From Rhizaria sp. SCN 62-66 (Eukaryota > Rhizaria, unplaced): 64,000 nt of DNA. Shown piece by piece: positions 1 to 21,200 of this stretch. The position numbers were made by a program, and so were the translations under genes. The stretch spans positions 29,627-93,626 of the forward strand of contig MEDY01000163.1 in NCBI GenBank assembly GCA_001724265.1, in the 5' to 3' direction. Positions within the stretch are counted from its first letter, which is position 1, and each line of letters begins with the position of its first letter. Under the pieces are notes generated by a model. That model was not told the origin of the DNA. It did not search any database and worked only from the letters and a program-made list of their open reading frames with translations.

Positions 1-1143
1 AGCAGCGCCACGGCCGTGTCCTGGTACTCGGGGTGCAGGCGGTCCAGCGCGGGGTAGTCTAGGTGCAGAGAAGAACAAAGCGGGAGAAAAACGTGTGGGA
101 CACAAAGCAAGTGCATACAAGTGAGCGAAGGGAAGTATTTCGAGTTAAGACTGAACCAAGTATTCGAAGTTGCAGAAAAACCAGAGGATTTCGACATAAG
201 ATGGATACAAAATGATTGAAAACAAAATGATACATGTTCTTTAGTGACGATATGTCAACATACTATGGTAGTTTTGCGCGAAGGCCTTGACGATGAGGTC
301 ACAGAGCCGGGGCACGCGCGAGCCCTGCAGCGCGCGGCTGGGGTCGCCCACGGGCACCCATGTGATGCGCTTGCCGCCCGCGGCGCCGCCGGAGGAGGCG
401 CCGGAGGCCGCGGAGTCGGCGGCGGCAGCGGCAGCCGCGGCGGCAGCGGCTATGGGGTCGGGCTCTGTGTAGAAGTGGGCCTCTGCGAGGAATAGTAAAC
501 AGTGACAAACGAGACATATATGGGGATATCAGAGAATAATTCACAGTTAAAATATAAAAAGTAGACAATGACACAATAAACTCACGTGTTAGACAGATTC
601 AGGAATATTCGATTGAGATATCATCCATAACGTACCCGGGAGGAAGCCCGGGATGGGCTGGCCGTCAGGACCAAGGCCGGCGCTGCTGAAGTGACCGTGC
701 GCGTCGCCATCAGCGTCAGCGGCGCCCGCAGGGACGGGCGAGACGTGGCCGTCGCCGAGGGAGTCGAGCGCGTTGTCGTCCGCGTGCGTGTTGTTGCTGG
801 TGCCGGCGCCGTTGCCGTTGTTGTGCATCGACGAGTGGGGGCGGGACGGTGCGCCGGGGTTGGGCGTGGGGACCTTGATGGGCGCCACGATCGGCTTGTG
901 CCGCACCGCGAGCAAGGGATCGTTGGCGGCGAGATCTTCCTCGTCGTTGTCATAACCGGCGTCCAGAGCAGCAGCAGCAGCGGCCGGTGCAGGTGAGCTG
1001 GATGTGTTGGGGAGCGGCGCCGAGTTGGTGCTGGCGTTGTCGTGGGGGGTGGCGGAGGCCGAGGGGCGGGAGATCGCAGAGGCCTCGGGGTCGGCGGGCA
1101 TTATCTGCTCCTTGGACTCACTTGAGTGCAGCTGCGAGGACAT
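1..1143 (-). CDS. LRR/DRC5-like protein, 5' part (three exons, runs off window)
   Basis: The model is exon 1 1143-636, exon 2 482-264 and exon 3 58-1, and the 3' end lies outside the window. Donors GTACGT (at 635) and GTATGT (at 263) and acceptors GCAG and CTAG keep one frame across both junctions (phase 1 each time). The first ~170 residues are disordered and rich in Ser, Ala, Asn and Pro. Exon 2 has a poly-Ala run followed by a folded-looking segment, KRITWVPVGDPSRALQGSRV then PRLCDLIVKAFAQNYH, joined to NYPALDRLHPEYQDTA in exon 3. That helical block resembles the segment before leucine-rich repeats in TCTE1/DRC5-type and Rad7-like proteins, but no LRR is visible here, so the family is an inference. 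It is divergent to the low-complexity gene starting at 1643. The ATG at 1143 is the first in frame; a second lies 14 codons on. Confidence 0.6.
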
Positions 1144-1642
1144 CGGCCGGAAACTAAGACGCCGCGCGTACGAGAGTGGGCTGAGAGCGCCAGGCTGTGG
1201 TTGATGAAACTAAGGCAGTGAGGGCGAAAAAGAAGGTTGCCTGGGTAGACCAAGACGAAGAATTCGAGAAATGTGTAAATATGAGTATAGAGTTGCGTAC
1301 ATCAGATTTCCAAAAATTTAAAGAGAATTGCAACTGACGGCCTTTTGGATGCGCTGGAACTGCGGCCGAGTAGTGACCGTTACCCTCTTGCCAGAGTTGC
1401 TTCGAGCCCACTGAGGCAAGCCTTCGAGTTTGAATCGGCCTGCGCGCCCACTTTGCACGCAGATTCCTACCTTTGGCTGTCCGTTATGTGAACTATATCC
1501 GGCGGTATCCGCACTATGATTTGTTGTTGTATTGTATATTTCAACCGTGTGCCCATATATCATTGTCTTCCTTTTCATTTTTACACGTTTGTTTTACGTC
1601 CTTGCCAGGCGGCGCTCGCGCATCCCCAGACTGCACTTCCTA
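1144..1642. promoter_or_regulatory. Divergent intergenic region with GC-rich island
   Basis: About 500 bp lie between the divergent start codons at 1143 (minus) and 1643 (plus), so it should hold both promoters. A GC-rich island at roughly 1335-1480 stands out. Its segment 1348-1380 matches 24 of 33 positions of an island at 52536-52568 upstream of the nucleoporin gene. The pyrimidine-rich stretch ending CTTGCCAG at about 1600-1610 could be a 3' splice site of an upstream non-coding exon. I see no tRNA or recognised promoter motif. Confidence 0.35.
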
Positions 1643-11362
<9,720 letters not shown>

Positions 11363-12118
11363 GATCAATGCCCACTGTATTTCATATTTTGTATTCTTCA
11401 TTAGTTTCGTTCATATCTAGTACAAAATGCATTTTCGGTCGTTATGTGACACGTTTTTTTTGGATTTTACCGAATACAACCTTCCAATTGCAAACCATTG
11501 AGAAAATTAAAGCGCTTTCAAACATAAAACAATATGTGATATTCTAGTTCTATTTCTTATCATGAACATATATTCCATAGTCGCATACTTGTGTGCTATT
11601 TGTAGATACAACTCTGGTTTCTGACGCATGGTGTCCTCGTCGCCCCGCCCCCCCTATTGTCGGTCGTTCCAGATCGCCGATCAGGGCCAGCGGTAAAATG
11701 CCATTTTACGTGCCACAACCTGGGTGATTTGCAAGTTTAAGGACTTGAAACTGCATATCTATATTTAATGACCGTTTTCGCTGAGTTGATGACCCAAATA
11801 TGTCGATTACTCGCGGCTGTATTTCCTCTTAATAATCGCTCTGAGAGGGTGACGACACGATGCCTGTCTCCTTTTCCATTCCGTGTTTTCACGAGCTCAA
11901 CTTATGCATACCTCACATTTCATCCGTATATTGTTAATTCCACCCCTGAAATATTGCAGACACTTACTCTCGCTTATTTTCGCCCGATTCTAGGCCTCCT
12001 TGACTTAGTTTTCCCTCACGCGAGGCTGTTCCAACTGGTCTACAGTTGCCCCACTTAACCTCGTGTTCGCGTTATCCCCCGCCCTCTGGGCTCACAATTC
12101 CGCCCCATTACCATCACC
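11363..12118. promoter_or_regulatory. Intergenic region upstream of the giant receptor gene
   Basis: This is AT-rich DNA of about 756 bp between two plus-strand genes. A GC-rich island lies at 11635-11690. It is followed by a perfect 8-bp inverted repeat with a one-base centre at 11693-11709. The sequence before the start codon (CCATCACCATGG) is a good initiation context. A 96-codon open frame at 11768-12058 shows no coding character and is not called. Confidence 0.4.
11693..11709. repeat. Short perfect palindrome
   Basis: GTAAAATG and CATTTTAC flank a single C, about 410 bp upstream of the giant gene's start codon. It resembles other short intergenic hairpins in this window. Confidence 0.6.
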
Positions 12119-12208
12119 ATGGCGTACTTCTCTCCTTATATTGCCCTGACCCAGGTTACATTGTGCTTGGTCATCGTTGTAGCTTGCTTTTCCTCATGGA
12201 CAATGGCC
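12119..12208 (+). other. Predicted signal peptide
   Basis: About 30 residues have a hydrophobic core (LTQVTLCLVIVVACF) and small residues near a likely cleavage site after WTMA. It fixes the start at 12119. It also shows that the TAG-bearing region is the true N-terminus of a secreted protein in the same frame as the downstream coding sequence. Confidence 0.8.
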
Positions 12209-15200
12209 CTTGGCACGTACTACAGTACTTCGCTTGCATCTTCAACCTGCTTCCCCGAATAGGGCTACACCTCTGTAACCGCTGTGATCACTCTAGCAAA
12301 GCTTGATTCTACGCAGCCTAACACCGTTTCTATTGCATGGACTTGTGCACAAGTCCACCTGCTTGAGTTGTCAGCCGCCACACTCGAGTCAAATACGGCA
12401 AGCTGCACTCGCATCGGCGCTGATGACTCGAGCGCTTCTACCTCTGATACTTCTTACAAACGTTCAGTCTTTTGCAACACAGGCGTCAGTACTGTGAAAA
12501 TGACCCTTTCAGACGTTCGAGTGCAGTTTTCAGCATTTTCTGCTGCAGATCCCGTCACTCACGTCCTCTCAGAGTGCCTTGCAGTCATTTCCCAAGGTTT
12601 CCTTTTGCCTTAGCTTTCTTTAGACCAGCATCACGAGACCACCTATGTCTCCTCTTCGCTAGCACTTCCCGCACCACTTACTAATCTGGCAATCTCCAGC
12701 GCACCGGTTTCGTCATTTATGGCTTTGAGCTCACCCATAAACGCATTGTTTGAGGCTGCGTTCGACGTCAGTTTCACCCTTACTTCGCGGACGGAAGGTT
12801 ACACAGCGCTCTCTATCACGCTCTCGCACTCATGCGGGCTCTTGTTTCTTGCCAACACCACGCGTATTGCACTTGTTACTGCCCCCGCGCAGCGCAGCGC
12901 GGACGTGCCGTGCGTTGCGAAGTATGTCTCAGAGAGCTTGGTTGATTTACGCTGTTGGGGCGCCGCTGCGGGCCACTGGACTCTGCGGGTCGCACACGTT
13001 GCTTCCACTCCCGATGATGTTACCACGGCGCATTTCAGCGGCAACAGATTTCGTCCGACAACACGGATTACACTTCCGGCAGACGCAGTGACAGTCAGGC
13101 TGAACAGCAAATTCACTCTCACGAGCGCGAACGACGTAGATATTTCGTTGTTGTCGAAGTCTTCCTAGGTTGCTGCCAAGGATACCACTGTTGCTGCCGA
13201 ATCGAAAACGCGCCTCCGAGAAGCGTCCCTAAATGGCAAGCATCTTTTCGCATCCAATATTGCTGATGATAAGTACGATGATATTGTCTCTGCACATATG
13301 ATAACCCAAGCTTTGCAAAAGAGCGAAACACGTAGTCGTGCCATTGGTGAAGTGATATCTTGTGGCCAGCTCCTCGACCAAGCTACCTTTTTGATTTCAG
13401 ACAATGATGCGAGCATTAACGGCAACGTTCACAATATCATTCGTAACGCTGGCAAAACCGAGACTGATGTTGATGCTGAGACTGTCGCGCAACGTGAGCG
13501 CATGTTCCATACTCTTTGCGGTGTCCAATCTGTTGATTTTGTGGTGTCGATTCGGATCCCTCAGGTTGCCGCAACAGAAATTGGCCCTGCATCTTACACG
13601 CGCACATTTACATTCGAATACGATGTCTGCTTGTCGGCTCCTAACTTAGGAGCTTCAGTTACCACAAGGACAATGTCGATTTGCTCGACGTACGGTTTCG
13701 ACTTTGCTGAAGTTGTCGCAACTGGCGCATGTACAGTTGAGGCACGTTCTGCATAGTAGTTCACGTTGAGGATGCCTGATGACTATGCTGATTACACTGT
13801 TTTCACGTGTTACTTTTCCGGCATCCGCATTTCTTCACCCACAACTACACTTTCTTATAGTGTCCCAAGCGGATGCACAATGGCGATTGAGGATTCACTT
13901 GGAACGTCGTCCTACTTACCTGCATTTGACTTACAAGGCCCTACGTATGATGCTGAAATGAACTGGCGTTTTTCCGACTCAACATCTGGTATTGCCTACT
14001 CAATTAGTCCCTTTGTTGATTACGCCAATCGTAATAACCGCATGCTCACAATCCCGGTTGAGATCACTGTGATGCACTTATCGCAATTCTCACCGGCACC
14101 CGAGGACGCACTCAGGATAGCTATCTCCGGTGCTTGTGATGGAGTCTACAAACTGTCGACTGACAATACGCCGTTCAACTCACAATCAACGACTATGTTA
14201 ACAGGTCTTTATCCCCGTAATACTGTATTCACCCCACAGCGCTTTTATCTGCATGTTCGCACAGGCAACACGCTGACAAACGTCCCGTCTTCTTGCTTCA
14301 TTTTGTCGTTTGTAAACGGCGTGACTTCGGAGTGGGTGACAATGCCTCCGATCGCAGCGGCAGGCCGCGTTGGCGTCCCAGTTCCCAGTGCTTACGTCAA
14401 TTTCCACTACACAAATCTGATCTATGGCTCAACTCTGTCGCCATCCAGTCTCACATTTGGAGTCACTCGCGAGTTCGCAGTAATGCCAAGCCAGGCACCA
14501 ACCCCTGCTACCCACGAAGTAACTCTTACCGGTGTAAGCGGCTGCTTTTGCCCCTCAGGAGGCACGCTCTCAATCGTAAGCTCATCAGGTTCGGATCTGC
14601 AGTCAACTGCTGTTACATGTACAGTCAAGTCGTTTTCAGAGCCCACTGCAGTGCTTACATGTGACACATTCACAAAAGGCACATGGAACATTTTCGCGCT
14701 TCGATGTGGAGATGGCTTTACGCAAGCAAAGTTTGATTTATGTTTCGGATCTATCAACAACTACAAGGTCAACACTCAGGTTTCTTTCAATGATGGGTCA
14801 ATGCTATACTCTGATCAGAATGACGCACCTGTGTTTGCTCCAAACATGACCGCGCTAGTTTCGGCGGTTCAACTGCTTGATCGTACATTGACTGCGAAGA
14901 TAGTCGAGAGTAATCCCGCATCAACGCCATCAACTGTCACCGTGACGTATTACCTGTACTTCATCACCCTTCCACCTTCAAGCGGTAATAACGTCACAAT
15001 TGACTTTGGTTTCTTGTCTGGATACGCAACTACAACGTCTTCACAGCTGGTATTTGGCTCCAGCACACTGGCGACGCGGTGTACACAAGTCTCACTCGTC
15101 AGGATCAACTGTCTTCCACCGGCTTCGCGTTATGATCCCCTGGCGACGGCGACGACCGGTGTGCCAACTTTCTCAATTACATTTGTTTCTGAAGCGACAG

Positions 15201-18200
15201 GAATGCTGATTCCGGTGTTGGCTAACAAGTTCAAACTTCTAACGACACACGACTCCCAAACCACGAATATAGGATATGCCGCGTATTCAACAACGCAGGT
15301 TACCTACGCGTTCTACGTTGGTTCAAATGGATTTGACGACAGTGCAAACACGGTCGTTGAGGATATCAACGTGTTAATTTTACCCCTGTCTCCCGCTGCC
15401 GCCGCCTCCGCTGCGGGGTCCTTTGAGTTCCAGATTGTGTCGCCGTGTCCGTTCAAGTTTACTTCTGGAGCGTATGAGGCAACGTCGCCCAACGCAACAG
15501 CGCCGGCCGCTGTGTGGTCATCAGCAAGTACTTTAACGTTGACTCTTGGCAAAGCACCGCTTGGTTCGTATTTTCGCATGAACACCACCGATGGCATGTC
15601 TGCACCGGACTCAATCAGGACGATGTACCTGTCCGGGGTTGGGCCGGAATGTTTTAATCTGCGCTATCTCGGTACACCCGTAGTTAACAACAACAACCCA
15701 CTCGGCACGCTTTTGGGACCATACCCTATGTATTTGCCAACAAACATTACATTGGATATTGTTAAGTCAGAGCTCTACGACTACACTATGTCTGGCATTT
15801 CGCGCGCACTCACCATTAAGCTTAGCATCCACATTGGTGTCAACAAGACATTCCCAACGCTTGAGATTGTTTCTAAAGCGAACTGCGGTGTTTCTTTTTT
15901 GTTTGCCACACTCACTGTTGCAAACGGATTTATTATAAGCGCAAGTGCAAACTCTTCCACATTGCGTTTTGGCAGTGCCCGCCTTGTGTGTTGCGGGCGC
16001 CGATCCATGTCTTGCCACTCTTGCGAATGTTCAGATCATCACAGCCGTCACAGAGACAAGCTGGGCCCTGTCGCTGTCAGAGTCGTGTTTTAAAACTCAA
16101 GTTTATGTTGGAGCTGACGCAGTTGGTCCTCTTGGTGCGATAACAACTGATATGCCACTTTATACTAATGTGATGCAGCTCCCCGGCTTCGCAATCCACG
16201 CCGTCGCATCTCCGGTAAAGACGATCACCATGCAGCCTCAACCGACCGTGGAATGGAAGTATCGATATGACCGCTACTTCAAGTCTCTACCGATCGAGAT
16301 CATTGGCTTTAACATGGCTCCGCGCCGCAAGGACACGTACACCCTAACGTCTTTATGTGGCGGCATTCTATTTGATAATGGAGTCTCGTCGGTGGCTGAT
16401 AATGTGACTTTCGAGATGGACTTCTTAACACGAGATATTAACGTTGTTTACAGCCTCGTTATCACTATGTCCGCACATTTGTTTACAAGCAGCATTTCTT
16501 CCAGCTGTTTTAAACTCGCACTTGCTTCTGACAACACCAAGGTTTTGACACGCAGGCCGATGGTATCTCTGACCGTGGAGATGCCACCACCGATTCTCGG
16601 TGTTAACGTCATGTCATCAGCTCCTGTCGCAATGGCGGAGCTGCCTGGCGACAGTACGTTTACAGTTAGCTATGAGATTATGTTGTTTTCTCCGGTTGTG
16701 CTTGACTCATCGGTCTCTGTTGTATTTAAGACAACGGGGTCGTGCTTTTGCCCGAATTTAGCGACTGCGACTGCAATGAAGTCCGGGTTCTCGATTGTGA
16801 ACAGCACAGTCCTTACACCAGATGTTCCTGCTTCGTGCTCTGTGACGTCGTTTAAGGCGACAAACTTCACGTTAGTCTGCTCTTCTACACGGCCAGCAAA
16901 CACGTTTACGGTATTCGGCATCTCATGCCCCACAGCGTTCAAGGCGTCTGCTCTGCTGCCATGTCTTACGGGTGGTTTGGCGACTTCACTGAACGCCTCT
17001 ATCCCCACCGCGCCAATAGTAACTGGCATTGACCCCGTTTTTAACGGTGGCACGCACGTGTACCATTATGTGCGGTATACAGGCAGGTCGAACCCGTTTG
17101 GCGTGTCGCTGGCTCTTGGGCTTGCTTCAAAGATCATGCAGACTGTTGAGTTTGTGTTGATCTTCTTCTCACTCCCAAAAGATTCGTGTAACATCAAGTA
17201 CGTTTCGACAAGTGAAGTTACTGTTGATGCTGTAGCTAACTCGTTGTTGCCATCCTCGACTGCGCTGATTGCAGGATGCTCAATGATTAACACAACAACT
17301 CTTGCATGCAGTCCAACGGCACAAGAAGTGTTTAGTACATTGCTCTTGACAGGAGTCGTGTCCCAAATTAGTGACGCGAGTATTCTTTACGCTGCGGCGT
17401 ATTTGTCGCTTCAGTTTGACTCTGTTATTGCTACTCATGTGCCTACAGATCATTTCTTGCCATTGGCAAGTTTTTCCGGACCACCGTTTGCTTACTTTAT
17501 CAGTGGCGCGGATCCCGTTGGGTATTATACCTCAATTCGCTTTACTCCGCAGTTTATGATTGTGCCTCTCCATCCCACCATGGCAAATGGGACGACCCTC
17601 ATCACCATCACGTTTAGTTGTAGCAGCACTTTCACTATCACAACCTCAATTCCGCTCACATTGCAAAATGCTGGCAGCGGCACGGCTATCTCTGCGACAC
17701 TTACTGCAACAGGCGCTAGTCTTTCCATCAAGGCTGTCCTTGGCCGGTACATGTGGTTTGCTGCACCAACGGCAATGCAGATTACACGCGCAATGTGGGA
17801 ATCCAACTACCCTGCTGGTATGGGGCCGACATGCATGCAGGCGTCGACAAGTAGTGCCACCGCTGGCACCGCAGTTGGTTCACTCATCGGCCCTTTCCCA
17901 AGCGCGATTGTGCCTCCGCCGCTATACTATGTTACCGCCGCAGGAACTCCCGTGACAACTAACCTTGCGACAGGAGCTAGCTACACCCTTCGGTTTTCTT
18001 TTTCGCCACGCATTGAGATGCCAACTAAAAGCGTGATAAAGATTGCGCTTGACGCCACACTTCCTGGATGTGATATGGACGTTTCAGGCTTTACTTTATC
18101 GACAGCGTCCGTTTCCGTGGTGACCACGGTGCGTAGTGGAGTTTTGGTTTGTTCCAAGACTCTTGCCGCCAAGTCCTCATATACAACGACCTGTGTCGGC

Positions 18201-21200
18201 AGCTACAACTTTGCCACTGATGGCGAGATTCTCCTTTCTCTTGGCCCTGTCGAAATCACCCGTGTTGCAAATACGTACGCGTCAGTGCTTCACGGCGCAT
18301 GTATTCTCACATCGATTGATTATCAAAACACGGGCTTTACAGATACGTATTCAATTACTCTTTCGGGCGCGTTTAAGCTGCCAAATATTGTCAGTGTTAT
18401 CCCACAGCACACTATAGCGGAACCGAATCTTCCAGTGTTGATGCTGCTCGGTAAAGCCGCATTGCCATCCGGTGTCGTCAAAGAGTTCCGCATCGATATG
18501 CCAAATCATGTTGCGGCGTTAAATAGCTCAACATTTACGTTCATCCGCCCCACAACCTCAACGGTCTTTTCTGGCTTCACACCAACGCTCGACATGATGC
18601 ACAACCAGCTCTCGTTTAGCGGCAAGTCAAGTTCGCTTCAGCAGTGCAACTCTGTCGCTGGACTCTCGAGCTCGTGCGCAGCTTTGATGTCGTTTACTGA
18701 TATTGCCGCCGATTACACAACTTTGCTTCCTTTGTTTGAGTACGCCCCAGTGTGGGACATATTATCTACTCGCACCGGCATTGTGTCATACGCACCGCTC
18801 ACACGTACCCCACTAGTCGCACAGGGCAACTCTGGGCGTTTTACGTCCGCATCGCTGTCGTACGAAAGCAAGGAAACAGGCAATAAGCTGATGAAGCTGG
18901 TGCTCCGGTACACACTGAGCTTCAATAGCAGCACACTTACGCACATGATCACCTTTCCTTTCTCTGCCTCGTATGCCGGCGTTTTAGTGGCTTACACAGG
19001 CTTCGACACCCTGGTATGTGAGGCGAATGCGTGCATCGGAACAGCAAACGCGGCCTATAGCGGTTACAGTGCTACATTTGATGATATCCAAGGTTTATTA
19101 GCACCGTTTCAACTGATAACCGCGACCATTGCTGTTTATGATTCTGTCAAGAATGCTGATCTCGTCCTAGGTTTGAGTGCTGCTCTATCCCGGGAGGCGC
19201 GCGCTCTCGAGGCTTATGAACGTTCACAACGCCCTGTGGCGTCTCAGTATGTCTCATCCCAATTGACATTCTTTGGTGGCTTACCAGTGCCATCGACGTA
19301 CGGCCACACTATCAGCGGTGATGATGCAACAATTATCTCGACGTTCTCCGTGGCACTTTTGAACGCACACATCTACATTGTGCCTGACAGGCCTGATATT
19401 GATCTTGTGACGCAAGTCGTTCCTACATCACCCCATCTAGTTAGCGGGGGCACTGCGACAATTGTTGCGATTTTCGTTTACGATTCTACCAACGTTACAT
19501 GCAACGGTACTGCAAAATCGGCCGGAGTAATTTCTCTTCGGGCTTGCGTCACAACTCAATTTCCTTTACTGCGTCTTCAGGTTACAATGTCGTACCTCAA
19601 GTATATTCCTATTCGCGGGGTATGGCTTGACGTGCTGTTTGGTTCTGATAAATTTTCCCGGTTCTCAATTGAGCCACCACCGACGCCGCAACTGATGACC
19701 ATTGCTATGCCTCCAGTGCTTGCAAGGACTTCTCCCTACGACACAGTGACGCTCAGCGTCACTTCAGCCAAAGGTCTTGTTATGTCCAAGGTCTATGCAG
19801 ACGCGCTTCTGCTTATATTTACTCTTTCTAACACAGATGCGACGCTTGCCCAGTGTGGAACGGCTGCAAGTCAGGTTACATGGCAGACTACTGGCATCAC
19901 AGCGTGCGCGCTTGCCCGCTGTACGTTTGATGCAGCAACTACCGCAAGCCCTATCGAGACGCTGACGTGCACGCTACCAACAACAAAGAGTAGCTGCTAT
20001 GGTAATGCGGTTGCCACAGTGACGGATCCTATCAAAATCGCTCTTAAGCAGTGCGTGCGCCACGACAGCGACTTAGGCCGTACTCCAGCACTCACAGTTG
20101 CAATTGGCGAGAGCGCTAGCAAGCCCTACTGGCAAGGGAGTACGTATCTGACGAACGTTGGTGGTATCATAACACCTGTAACAATGCCTGCGATGACGAA
20201 TGTTGCTATTGCTGGTGGGCGTCGTTATACTGGATCTATTCCAGCTGCGCAGTGCGCGCGTGGCTACAGTATGTACGCAGACGACATCCTGCGCGTTTAC
20301 CAGACCATGCACTCTAACTTTGTGCTCTACGGTTTAAACGCGAGTCTTCTTATTAAGGACAACACAGATGGCGACAAAACACTTGTGCCGGTTGCAATGA
20401 CATATACGAGTATTGATTTCGTTTTGCCAAGTAGCGTTCAGTCTGCTTTTATTTGTTCAAGCACTGTTACCGGCACGTTTGTGCTGTCCACGCAGAACTC
20501 TTTGCCAATAGGCAAATTGTATTTCCGTTTGATGACGCGGTCCGGCGTCAAGATTGAGTATAATGGTGTCATTTCTGGCACAAGCTCAATGGTGCAGGAT
20601 ATGACCGCGACGAACACTGCTTACAGTGGCTGGGTTACCCGCCGCAACATGAGTGTTCCTGAGCTTTCGTTTACAATTGATATGGGTGACCGCGCTCTTG
20701 GCGCTCCATATTACGTCCAAGCAACTTTTACGTCGCTATGCGTCTACTCGTACAGCATGGCGCGCCTTTTTCCACCTTCGACAGACAATGAACTACTACG
20801 AGTCATCCTGCATGATGAGCCGAGCGTTCTGAGCGCTGACAGCATCACGCTTATGTTTTCAACCAATATGACAACCGCTTTCAGCGCCAACGTCAAAGTT
20901 TACGGTCTCTATTGCAAAAGTGGAAGTCTTGCATTTACGGCGTATAACCCAGTTGATACCACCGAGTCGCTGCCATTCCTCTCACTTGTTGTTCCGGCCC
21001 TGACGGGTGACGCTAATTTTGTGGGCCAAGCTGTTGTCGCGGGCGCATATAAGACGCAAGTCAGCGGCGTCCCAACTGGCCCTGCTACTAACTTTTTTTC
21101 CAAAGGTGCAGCCACGGTTCAGCTGCTAATTCCGTTTACTAGCATTGTGCCTATCACACGCACTACAACTATTGTTATCACTGGCGTCGGGATCTCAACT

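Noticed and set aside
1361-1480. Possible tRNA with a GTTTGAATC-like B box
   Set aside because: The bases flanking the loop do not form a T stem, and no matching acceptor or anticodon arm is found.
12217-12262. Short intron from GTACTA at 12217 to the first TAG
   Set aside because: At 46 nt it is far shorter than other introns here, has a poor donor, and would break the downstream frame.
12922-13168. Intron from GTATGT at 12922 to the TAG at 13166
   Set aside because: Its 247 nt would shift the frame that is open on both sides, and the interior reads as ordinary coding sequence.
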